Assembly (NCBI RefSeq): GCF_009817885.1
Contig: NZ_CP041764.1
Span: 4,588,001-4,652,000, forward strand
DNA: 64,000 bases
Source: Serratia rhizosphaerae
GTDB taxonomy: Bacteria; Pseudomonadota; Gammaproteobacteria; Enterobacterales; Enterobacteriaceae
Direction of reading: 5' to 3'
Part shown: positions 18,015 through 25,553 of the stretch, piece after piece
How positions within the stretch are numbered: the first letter of the stretch is position 1
Layout: every line of letters starts with the position of its first letter
Notes under the pieces: model-generated
What the model was told of the DNA's origin: nothing
Database searches by the model: none
Seen by the model: the letters and a program-made list of their open reading frames with translations, nothing else
Program-made: the position numbers and the translations under genes

Positions 18015-18923
18015 TTGGAGATACAAAAGGCGGCGATCCCCTCAATCAAGGCGCTGCAGGTGTTTGAGCAGGTGGCGCATTTCGGCAATGTGGCGCGCGC
18101 GGCGGAAGAGCTGAATATCACGCCCTCGGCGGCCAGCCACCAGTTGGCCAAGCTGGAGAAACTGGTGGGCAACTCGCTGTTTAACCGCTCGGCCAAAGGG
18201 GTGAGCCTGACGCTGGCGGGGGAAACCTACCTGCGTGAAATCAGTCAGCTGCTGCTGAACCTGGCCCAGGCCACGGCGCAGATCCGCGACCAGAAAGAGA
18301 ACAATGCCTTGCGCATCCATTGCGCCCCCAGCTTCGGCCTGCTGTGGCTGCTGCCGCGGCTGAAGCAGCTGCATGAGGCCTGTCCGGAGCTTAACGTGAC
18401 ACTGTCATGTTCTTATGAAAACCTGTCGTTCAGCCGCGATAACATCGACGTGGCGATCCGCCACGGCTTCCCGGACTGGTCGCCGTTTGATATCAAAACG
18501 ATACGTGATGAATGCATTACCGCCATGGCATCGCCGGACTATCTGCAGCGCCATCCGGCGCCTTCGCCGGCAGCGCTGGCGGAGCACCAGCTGATTCTGT
18601 CGGAAACGCCGCTGATCCAGTGGCCGCAGTGGTTCGCCGCCCATCATCTGCCCCAGCCGGAACGCCCCTGGGTGTTCAGCTTTGACCGTTCCTACATGAG
18701 CCTGCAGGCCGCGCGACTGGGACACGGCGTGGTGCTGGAGAGCGAACTGCTGGCGCGGGACTACCTGCGCGACGGCTCGCTGGTGCGGCTGTTTCCGGCG
18801 GCGCTGAGCCTGCCGGTCAGCGCCCATCATCTGGTTTATCCGCGCGGTTTCGGCCAACTGGCGCGGGTGAAGCGCTTTTTGCACTGGATGCAGCAGGCGC
18901 TGGACAGCGACAGGATGTACTGA
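18015..18923 (+). CDS. LysR-family regulator (GcvA-like)
   Basis: A 302-aa LysR regulator of the GcvA subgroup (IPSIKALQVFEQVAHFGNVARAAEELNITPSAASHQLAKLEKLVGNSLFNRSAKGVSLT). The start is uncertain: a TTG at 18015 has GGAGG 8 bases upstream, while a GTG at 17982 would add 11 residues without a clear RBS; I prefer the TTG. It is divergent from the SDR-MFS-transketolase operon, which it probably controls. The C-terminal domain retains LysR effector-domain segments, but the ligand cannot be read from sequence. Confidence 0.88.
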   Translation: MEIQKAAIPSIKALQVFEQVAHFGNVARAAEELNITPSAASHQLAKLEKLVGNSLFNRSAKGVSLTLAGETYLREISQLLLNLAQATAQIRDQKENNALRIHCAPSFGLLWLLPRLKQLHEACPELNVTLSCSYENLSFSRDNIDVAIRHGFPDWSPFDIKTIRDECITAMASPDYLQRHPAPSPAALAEHQLILSETPLIQWPQWFAAHHLPQPERPWVFSFDRSYMSLQAARLGHGVVLESELLARDYLRDGSLVRLFPAALSLPVSAHHLVYPRGFGQLARVKRFLHWMQQALDSDRMY

Positions 18924-18981
18924 CGGCCCGGACGCGCTATCATCGCGCCTGGTTGTCAGACACAGACATTGGAGATCGCCT

Positions 18982-19278
18982 ATCAATCTTGAACACGCGG
19001 ATCGGCTGTCGCGCGATAAAACGGATTACCGCAAGCGCCTGGCGCTGATCGAACAGCTGCGCCAGCGGCCGATCGACGGCGGCCAGGCGATTTTGCTGCG
19101 TATGCTGCGGCAAGATTTTGTTCTGAGCGTGCGGCAGGCCGCCTGGCAGGCGCTGGATGAGCAGGGCGTTGCCTGCAAGCGACCCAAAGCACCGCAGCCA
19201 GAGACGTTACTGCCGCCAAACCGGCGGCGCAGAAACGTCCTGGAATTCCTCTATGACCTCCTGTGGCCGTGGGTATGA
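18982..19278 (+). CDS. Small hypothetical protein with apparent ATC start
   Basis: A protein of about 98 aa not recognised as a named family. The frame from NLEHADRLSRDKTDYRKRLA through GGQAILLRMLRQDFVLSVRQAAWQALDEQG to the C-terminal LEFLYDLLWPWV looks like real helical protein. No ATG, GTG or TTG opens this frame upstream. The codon in the initiator position is ATC at 18982, 7 bases after GGAG (18971-18974), the correct spacing. Either a rare AUC start is used, or the original ATG has mutated, or translation begins internally (ATG at 19093, 61 aa). Confidence 0.55.
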   Translation: MNLEHADRLSRDKTDYRKRLALIEQLRQRPIDGGQAILLRMLRQDFVLSVRQAAWQALDEQGVACKRPKAPQPETLLPPNRRRRNVLEFLYDLLWPWV

Positions 19279-19726
19279 GGCGCAAGCCGCTGCTAATATG
19301 CTTCATGTTGATGCAAATGTGCATGTTGCTGCCGAGACCGGCGCCATCTGGCAGATAAGTCCGAGTTAACCGACAATACCAGTGGAATCACCAGCTTTTC
19401 GCTTCCGTTTCAGTGATTTATGTCAAAAAAAATGCAAGTCACTTTTTTGGCATAAGGATATAACGCCTACGATGAAAAATGGCGCATTGTAAAAGACAAA
19501 AAGTCTGTTAAATATATTTACCAGCTTTTTAACGAAACGGTCACTTAAAAAGACATTATTATTCCCCATCAGATATTGTCGCGCTAAAAACGATCAATAA
19601 AACATGTGAACATCGGCATGAAAAATAACCGTAAGATGATCCTTGCGGTCGTGCCGCTGCGATATAAATATAGGGTGTTTTTCCCCTGTGTTTTTTATTT
19701 CTCTATTTAAATAACGGAATGGGTTT
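19279..19726 (+). other. AT-rich intergenic region upstream of the dpg cluster
   Basis: About 450 bases without a gene, visibly poorer in G+C than the flanking DNA. It contains an inverted repeat (19420-19453), several AT-rich promoter-like stretches (for example GATATAAATATAGGG near 19661) and the RBS region of the exporter gene. I see no RNA gene or transposon end. The composition change fits a boundary of acquired DNA. Confidence 0.6.
19420..19453. promoter_or_regulatory. Inverted repeat upstream of the dpg cluster
   Basis: Arms ATGTCAAAAAA (19420-19430) and TTTTTTGGCAT (19443-19453) pair over 11 bp with one mismatch, spaced by 12 bases. This is a candidate operator, about 270 bases before the first cluster gene. 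No regulator is encoded inside the cluster. Confidence 0.4.
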
Positions 19727-20911
19727 ATGGAGTTGGAGCGTGATACGGTAAGCCAGGGACAGGGCGTCAATATTGTTTTTATGGCAGTAGCCTTAATATT
19801 GGGAATGGCGGGCGCGTTACAAATGCCGGTTGTCAGCCTGTTTCTGACGCGGGAAATCGGCGCCAGTCCGTTTATGGTGGGGATGTTTTATACCGTTAAC
19901 GCGTTGGCCGGCGTAGGCGTCAGCCAACTGATGGCGCGAAAGTCGGATGCGGGCGGTAATCGCCGCCGTCTGATCCTGCTGTGTTGTTCGGTTGCCATAG
20001 CCAATGCCTTGCTGTTCGCGTTTAGCCGGGATTATCGCATTCTGGTGTCGGCAGGCGTGATACTGTCGGCGCTGGCGACAACGGCGATGCCGCAACTGTT
20101 TGCTCTGGCGCGTCAGTATTCGGTCGGCGCCGATTTTGACGTTATCAAATTCACCACCCGGATGCGTGCCCAGATTTCGATCTCCTGGGTGATCGCGCCG
20201 CCCGTCGCTTTCTTTATCATCGCGCATTTCGGTTTTACCGCCTTGTATCTGCTGGTGGCTCTGCTGTTTGTATTGGGCGGACTTTTCGTCCTGTCCTCGC
20301 TGCCTGCGGGGGACGTGCAGCCACGTTCAGCGACGCCGGCGACGTCCGCTACCCCGACGGCTGCGGGCCGGTCGCAAGAAGCCTGGCTGCTGTTTGCCGC
20401 TTTGGCGCTGCTGTGGGGAGGCGATACGATGTACCTGATCGATATGCCGATATATATCAGCAGCCTGCCGGGTATGGGCAGTAGTTTCGCCGGCTGGCTG
20501 TTGGGAGGCGCGGCAGGGCTGGAAATTCTGATCATGCTGTTCTGCTCGCCGGTGATCAAGCGCGTTGGCACGCGTCCTATGATGCTGCTGGCCGCCGGTT
20601 GTTCCGCGCTGTTTTACCTGGGCATGACGCAGGCGGTTTCTCCGTGGGCGCTGGCGGCGATTCAGGTGCTGAATGCTGTTTTCATCGGTATCGTTGGCGC
20701 ACTGGGTATGCTTTATCTGCAAGAATTGATGCCGGATAGCCCGGGCACGGCCAGTACGCTGTACAGCAACAGTATTGCCACCGGGGCGATTTTTGCCGGT
20801 TTGCTTCAGGGCGCCATCAGTCAGCATTGGAATCATCAGGCCGTTTATTATGCCGCGCTGTCACTGTCGCTGCTGGCATTATTATTGTTGTTGAAGGTTA
20901 AAGACGCCTAG
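19727..20911 (+). CDS. MFS exporter of the sugar-efflux (SET) type
   Basis: A 394-aa, 12-helix major facilitator resembling SetA/SetB efflux transporters: GMAGALQMPVVSLFLTREIGASPFMVGMFY at the N-terminus, ALARQYSVGADFDVIKFTTRMRAQISISWVIAPPVAF mid-protein and WGGDTMYLIDMPIYISSLPGM after a Pro/Thr/Ala-rich central loop. SET proteins export sugars and lactose analogues. As first gene of a cluster encoding dihydroxyphenylglycine synthesis and an ATP-grasp ligase, its more likely role here is export of, or self-resistance to, the cluster product. That substrate is inferred from context only. Confidence 0.88.
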   Translation: MELERDTVSQGQGVNIVFMAVALILGMAGALQMPVVSLFLTREIGASPFMVGMFYTVNALAGVGVSQLMARKSDAGGNRRRLILLCCSVAIANALLFAFSRDYRILVSAGVILSALATTAMPQLFALARQYSVGADFDVIKFTTRMRAQISISWVIAPPVAFFIIAHFGFTALYLLVALLFVLGGLFVLSSLPAGDVQPRSATPATSATPTAAGRSQEAWLLFAALALLWGGDTMYLIDMPIYISSLPGMGSSFAGWLLGGAAGLEILIMLFCSPVIKRVGTRPMMLLAAGCSALFYLGMTQAVSPWALAAIQVLNAVFIGIVGALGMLYLQELMPDSPGTASTLYSNSIATGAIFAGLLQGAISQHWNHQAVYYAALSLSLLALLLLLKVKDA

Positions 20912-20940
20912 ACGATATTCGCAATAACATAATGGTAAGA

Positions 20941-21000
20941 TATCAGAAAAATATAATGGCCGTTATTTTGGCAGGGGATGCCTGTTTTTACTTTCTGATA
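20941..21000 (+). promoter_or_regulatory. Long-range inverted repeat before the ATP-grasp gene
   Basis: Perfect 9-bp arms TATCAGAAA (20941-20949) and TTTCTGATA (20992-21000) flank about 40 bases that include a smaller GGCA/TGCC stem. In RNA this would fold into one extended hairpin in the 193-base gap between exporter and ligase. It could be an attenuator, an RNA-processing site or a dimeric operator. A 25-codon open frame (20932-21009) overlaps it but lacks an RBS. Confidence 0.4.
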
Positions 21001-21103
21001 AATAATTAATGCACCGCTGGCGATAGCCCGCCAGATAATGGCGCGGGAATATTTGTGTCGTTTATTTTCCCGGTTTTATTCTTACGCAAGACAGGAGTGG
21101 TTG

Positions 21104-22345
21104 GTGAAAAATACGATTGTTATTATTGATGCGCTATCAACGGGAAATGAACTGGCGGCGGCATTTATGTCGCGCGGCTGCGACGTGGTGCATATCTGGC
21201 AAGATTTTTCGCGCCAAACGCGTACTCAGGGATTTGTCGAAACCATTAATTATGCCGGATCGCTGGATGACCTTATCCAGCAGCTGAGGCTGTATGACAT
21301 TCGCTATGTGATTGCCGGTGCGGACAGCGGCATTGCATTGGCGGATATGCTGGCGTCAGCCATGGGGATACCGGCGGCGAATGACCCTGAAACCACCGAC
21401 TGGCGACGGAATAAGTATATTTCGCAGCAAAAGCTGGCGGAAAAAGGCATTCGCTCAATCAGGCAGTGCAAAGCCTCTTCAGCCGCGGAACTGGTGTCCT
21501 GGGCCGAGCTGAACGGTTATCCCGTGATTGTAAAACCGCTGAACAGCGGCGCCAGCGACGGCGTAACGCTGTGTGAGAGCGGGGAGGACGTGCAGCGTGC
21601 GGCAGAACAACTGCTGGGCAAAGAGAATCTGCTGGGTTATGTGAATGATGAATTGTTGATCCAGGAACTGATTGACGGCACCCAGTATTTCGTCAACACG
21701 CTGAGCTGGCACGGACAGCATTATGTGACGGACATCTGGGAGCAAGTGCGCAGCCGGGTGAGCGGCGGCGCTTACAATTTTGAAGGGATGCACCTGATCG
21801 ATGCGCAGGAAACGTACGCCAGAGCGCTGGCGGATTATACCCTTGAGGTATTATCCGCCTTGGGCGTCGATTATGGCGCGGCGCACAATGAGGTGATCCT
21901 GACGGCGGAAGGGCCGGTGCTGATTGAAACCAATGCCCGCCTGATGGGCGCCTCCATCAATGACGTGACATTCAGCGCCTGCCTCGGCTACACCCAGGTC
22001 AGCCTGTGTGCGGCCATGTATCTGGCGCCGCAGGATTTCATCGACCGCTACGTGGGCACGCATTACCGCATGCATGCCTATGTGTCTGAAATATCCTTTT
22101 TGTTCAAGCGCGACGGTGTGCTGGAGGCGATGCCGGGGAAACGCGCGATAGAGCGGCTTCCTTCCTTTTCCAATTTCTTTGCGCTGCCGCGTCCGGGACA
22201 GCGCGTCACCCGCACGGCGGACACCAAGGGATTGCCCGGATTCGCTTATTTACTGCATCAGGATCAATCCCAGTTAACGCGCGATTTTAATCAGATCCTG
22301 GCATGGCAGCAGCGGGATGATATTTATCGCATCGTCGATGAATAA
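21104..22345 (+). CDS. ATP-grasp amino acid/peptide ligase of the dpg cluster
   Basis: A 413-aa ATP-grasp enzyme that would activate a carboxylate as acyl phosphate and join it to an amine. GTG at 21104 has AGGAG 6 bases upstream and gives MKNTIVIIDALSTGNELA, the normal N-terminal Rossmann-like start; the frame extends further up to 21038. The ATP-grasp core shows YPVIVKPLNSGASDGVTLCES, ELLIQELIDGTQYFVNTLS and the metal-binding HNEVILTAEGPVLIETNARLMG. Family members include dipeptide ligases (BacD, DdaF) and the resorcinomycin and pheganomycin ligases, which act on dihydroxyphenylglycine-derived acids. Context therefore suggests coupling of dihydroxyphenylglycine to another amino acid or amine. 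Confidence 0.88.
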   Translation: MKNTIVIIDALSTGNELAAAFMSRGCDVVHIWQDFSRQTRTQGFVETINYAGSLDDLIQQLRLYDIRYVIAGADSGIALADMLASAMGIPAANDPETTDWRRNKYISQQKLAEKGIRSIRQCKASSAAELVSWAELNGYPVIVKPLNSGASDGVTLCESGEDVQRAAEQLLGKENLLGYVNDELLIQELIDGTQYFVNTLSWHGQHYVTDIWEQVRSRVSGGAYNFEGMHLIDAQETYARALADYTLEVLSALGVDYGAAHNEVILTAEGPVLIETNARLMGASINDVTFSACLGYTQVSLCAAMYLAPQDFIDRYVGTHYRMHAYVSEISFLFKRDGVLEAMPGKRAIERLPSFSNFFALPRPGQRVTRTADTKGLPGFAYLLHQDQSQLTRDFNQILAWQQRDDIYRIVDE

Positions 22346-22447
22346 ATAACATGCGGCACGCCGGCGACGAGCGTGTGACAGGCAACGCGTCTGGCCGGCC
22401 TTATTTTGGCCCGTCATCACTATCTACATGAATCAACGGATGTTTGT

Positions 22448-23701
22448 ATGCCAACTCAGGAGAGTGTTTTATCCATCGTGGGCGCGCTTAACCAGCGCTA
22501 TCCACATGCCTGTTCACTGTCATTAGGGCGTCCCAACCCTGATATTTACGCCAGACTGGATCTTGAACGTTATGCGCAGGTCTATCAGGCGTTCTTACGG
22601 ACAGAAAAGCACTATGACAACGCGAAAATCAGAGAGAATCTTTACACTTACGGGCCCAGCCAGGGGATGATTACAGCCCATCTCGCCAAATGGTTGGCGA
22701 ATGATGAAGGGATCCACGCTGGCGAGAAGGAGATTCTGGTGACCAATGGTTGCCAGGAAGCCTACAACCTGGTGCTACTGCACGAATTACGCCAGCCCGA
22801 GGATTGCGTGCTGATTATTGAGCCCAGCTACTTCGGATTTACCGATTGCGTCGCGGTCCTGGGGAAGTCATCCGTTAAAATCGCTATCGACGATCTCGCC
22901 GATCCTGCCGGCGGCGTTGATTTTACGCTGCTGCCGGCGGTTATCGAGCAGTATCGCCGGCAGGGTAAGCAGATAAAACTTATCTATATCAATCCTGATT
23001 TTAATAATCCGATGACCTACCAACTGAGCGAGGCGGAGAAAGGCGCGCTGCTTGCGGTCTGCGCTCAGCAGGGGGTGAAGATTATTGAGGATGGCACCTA
23101 TTCGGCGTTCTATTACGATGGCATACCGCCCCGCGCAATAAAAACCCGGGATAACGCAGGCCAGGTCTATTATATCGGCTCGTTTTCCAAAACGTTATGT
23201 CCGTCGCTGCGTCTGGGCTATCTGGTGATAAGCCGGCACGGCGACGCAACCTTTAACCATTTGCTGCATATTAAAGATCACACCAGCCTGAGCAGCAGTG
23301 CGCTGAATCAGCAAATTGTCGCCGGTTTTTTAATCGAGCATCAATACTCACTGGAAAACTGGATCCGTCCGATCCGCGATGAATACCGTGCCCGGCGTGA
23401 CGCGATGCTGCAGGTGCTCGAGCAGGAATTGGACGCCGGTCTGCTGCAGTGGCACGCGCCTGCCGGCGGCTTTTTCGTGTATATCCGCTTGCCGCAGGAG
23501 ATCGACACCGCGCACCTGCTCGACTGTGCGGAGGGGTATCAGGTGACATTTCTGCCGGTCAGTTATGCGGTGCGGGACGGCCGGCAGCGCGCTCACGGTA
23601 TCCGGCTCGCCTTCAGTTATTACCCGCCGGCCGCGATTGCGGCGGGAACCCGCAAGTTTTGTCAGTTCCTCAATGAAAAACTCTTGCCACAACAGATCTG
23701 A
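22448..23701 (+). CDS. hpgT: HpgT-type phenylglycine aminotransferase (PLP)
   Basis: Fold-type I PLP aminotransferase, 417 aa from the ATG at 22448 (the open frame begins at 22406). PLP lysine K248 lies in YIGSFSKTLCPSLRLGY; YINPDFNNPM and VTNGCQEAYNLVL are also visible. The pattern LNQRYPHACSLSLGRPN...YGPSQGMI...TNGCQEA resembles HpgT/Pgat enzymes of glycopeptide clusters, which convert (3,5-dihydroxyphenyl)glyoxylate to (S)-3,5-dihydroxyphenylglycine. It sits between the ligase and dpgA, and the four Dpg genes downstream would make exactly this keto acid. MocR regulators share the fold, but no DNA-binding domain is present here. Confidence 0.88.
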   Translation: MPTQESVLSIVGALNQRYPHACSLSLGRPNPDIYARLDLERYAQVYQAFLRTEKHYDNAKIRENLYTYGPSQGMITAHLAKWLANDEGIHAGEKEILVTNGCQEAYNLVLLHELRQPEDCVLIIEPSYFGFTDCVAVLGKSSVKIAIDDLADPAGGVDFTLLPAVIEQYRRQGKQIKLIYINPDFNNPMTYQLSEAEKGALLAVCAQQGVKIIEDGTYSAFYYDGIPPRAIKTRDNAGQVYYIGSFSKTLCPSLRLGYLVISRHGDATFNHLLHIKDHTSLSSSALNQQIVAGFLIEHQYSLENWIRPIRDEYRARRDAMLQVLEQELDAGLLQWHAPAGGFFVYIRLPQEIDTAHLLDCAEGYQVTFLPVSYAVRDGRQRAHGIRLAFSYYPPAAIAAGTRKFCQFLNEKLLPQQI

Positions 23702-23797
23702 ACGTTAAACAGCTTCATTCACAGAGTGATATTTCATTTTCCCGCTAATCGAATGGAATTCGATCGGGTATTTATAGATGACGGTGGGTATTTGCAG

Positions 23798-24882
23798 ATG
23801 AAAGAGAGAACGAATAACGGAATGAACGCCTATATTCTGGCCTGTGCGCATGATGTACCGGAAACCGCCTATTCACAGAGCGAGGTCTGTGACAACCTTA
23901 ATATTACTGATAGCCGCATTCGCTCCATATTTATTAACAGCGGAATCAGCAAAAGACATTTGTCGATAGACAATATGGCGGGAAGCGCCGCCGAGGGTGA
24001 AACGCATGCGCAAATGCTGGCGCGTCATGAAAAAAATGCGCTCAAGCTGGGGGGAATGCAATCCGCAAGTGTCTGGATAAAATCGGCATGCGGATTGAAG
24101 ATATTGACTGTATTTGCTGCGTGACGTCGACGGGTTTTTTAGTGCCGGCATTAAGCGCCCGTTTTTGTGAATCGCTGGGAGTGTCGGACTTTTGCAACCG
24201 GATCGATATTGTCGGCATGGGCTGTTCCGCCGGGCTGAACGGCCTGGACGCGGTAAAAAACTGGTCGCTTGCCAATCCGGGCAAGCTGGCGGTGGTGGTC
24301 TGCACGGAAATCTGTTCTGCGGCCTACATTGAGGACGGCACGCTCCCTACCGCGGTGGTTAACAGTCTGTTTGGCGACGGCGCCAGCGCCGCGGCGGTCG
24401 TCAGCCCGACGGAAGACGATGCGCCACCTGCCGGCGCGATCAGACTGCGGGCGAAACTCAGCCTGACCGAACCTTCAGCCATCGGCATGATGAAGTTTGA
24501 TTGGAATGATGAGCAGCATAAAAACCGCTTTTACCTCTCGAAAGACGTGCCGTATGTGGTGGGATCGAAAGTTGAAAAAGTGGTGCATAAACTGCTGGGC
24601 GAGCATCAGCTCAACGTCAGCGATATTGATCACTGGGTCGTGCATTCCGGCGGCAAAAAAGTGCTCGATTCAATTTGTATCAATTTGGGATTAACGAAAA
24701 GCGATCTGCGCCACACGCGCAGCGTATTAAATGATTTCGGCAATCTTTCCAGCGGTTCATTCCTGTTTTCTTTAGAACGTCTGCAAAATGAAAAAATAAC
24801 GTCCGCCGGAGATATCGGGGTCTTTATGACGATGGGCCCCGGCGCGGCGATTGAAACTGCCCTGGTGCAATGGGAAAAATAA
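23798..24882 (+). CDS. dpgA: DpgA, type III polyketide synthase (frameshifted as sequenced)
   Basis: Chalcone-synthase-like enzyme that condenses four malonyl-CoA units into 3,5-dihydroxyphenylacetyl-CoA with help from DpgB/D. The N-terminal part (YILACAHDVPETAYSQSEV... ARHEKNALKLG) and the rest (IRKCLDKIGMRIEDIDCICCVTSTGF...) lie in different frames, joined at the G6 tract 24049-24054. Reading it as G7, or a -1 slip on G-GGG-GGA, restores a continuous protein of about 361 aa, the normal family length. Catalytic residues are intact: Cys in GMGCSAGLNGL (about 143), His in WVVHSGGKKV, Asn in FGNLSSGSF. The ATG at 23798 is likely; 23822 is an alternative. Whether the break is an assembly error, a mutation or programmed cannot be decided here. 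Confidence 0.9.
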
Positions 24883-24904
24883 TTTAACGTAATTGAGGTC
24901 ATTT

Positions 24905-25546
24905 ATGGAACGTTTAACAATCAATTTTACCGGCTCAGCGGCGATCACCAGCGACATGATTGAACAACTTAATCAACTTTGCGCTCAGGTTGAAAATACT
25001 CCGGCGATCGATCAGGTGCTGTTCGCTTTTGCGGGCGGTGCTGCGCCGGCGCAGGGAACAGAGAGTATGGATGTCGGTCTGTTGCACAAGTGGGAAAAGG
25101 CGCTGCGCCGGGTGGAAAACCTGAATGCGCTGCTGATCGCCACCACCGACGGCGCATGCGGGCTGGTGGCCTTATCCATTATCGCCATTGCCGATCTGCG
25201 TCTGGGCACGCCTGACAGCACCTTTGCCCTGCGCGGGAAAGATATCACGCTGCCGGGGATGCTGATTCACCGCTTAACCAATCAGCTGGCGGCCAACTGG
25301 GTGCGTTTGCTGCTGGTGCTGGGGAATACGCTGTGCGCCGAGGAGGCGTTGGCGAGCGGCCTGCTGGACCGCACCAGCACGCAGCCCGCTGCGCTGGCGG
25401 AGGATCTGGCGATGGGCATGAACCCGCACGCCTTTACCGATATCCGCGTACGCCGCAAGCTGATGCTGGAGGCCTGTCATACCTCGTACGAGGACACGAT
25501 CGGCCTGTCGCTGTCCGCCAGCGACCGTACGTTGCGTCAGGGGTAA
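24905..25546 (+). CDS. dpgB: DpgB, enoyl-CoA hydratase-like accessory protein
   Basis: A short crotonase-fold protein, 213 aa. In glycopeptide pathways DpgB greatly stimulates DpgA and, with DpgD, helps aromatise the tetraketide to 3,5-dihydroxyphenylacetyl-CoA. The ATG at 24905 is chosen (GAGG 6 bases upstream); a TTG at 24893 is also open. Crotonase-like segments are LLIATTDGACGLVALSIIAIADLRLGTPDSTFALRG followed by LPGMLIHRLTNQLAANWVRLLLVLG. The typical crotonase oxyanion-hole glycines are only partly kept, as expected for DpgB. It follows dpgA by 22 bases and precedes dpgC by 7, in one transcription unit. Confidence 0.9.
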   Translation: MERLTINFTGSAAITSDMIEQLNQLCAQVENTPAIDQVLFAFAGGAAPAQGTESMDVGLLHKWEKALRRVENLNALLIATTDGACGLVALSIIAIADLRLGTPDSTFALRGKDITLPGMLIHRLTNQLAANWVRLLLVLGNTLCAEEALASGLLDRTSTQPAALAEDLAMGMNPHAFTDIRVRRKLMLEACHTSYEDTIGLSLSASDRTLRQG

Positions 25547-25553
25547 GCGCCGG

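Noticed and set aside
24088..24882. A separate, short ketoacyl synthase III gene starting at an internal ATG.
   Set aside because: It lacks the first third of the fold, and the preceding frame supplies exactly that part; one frameshifted dpgA explains both.
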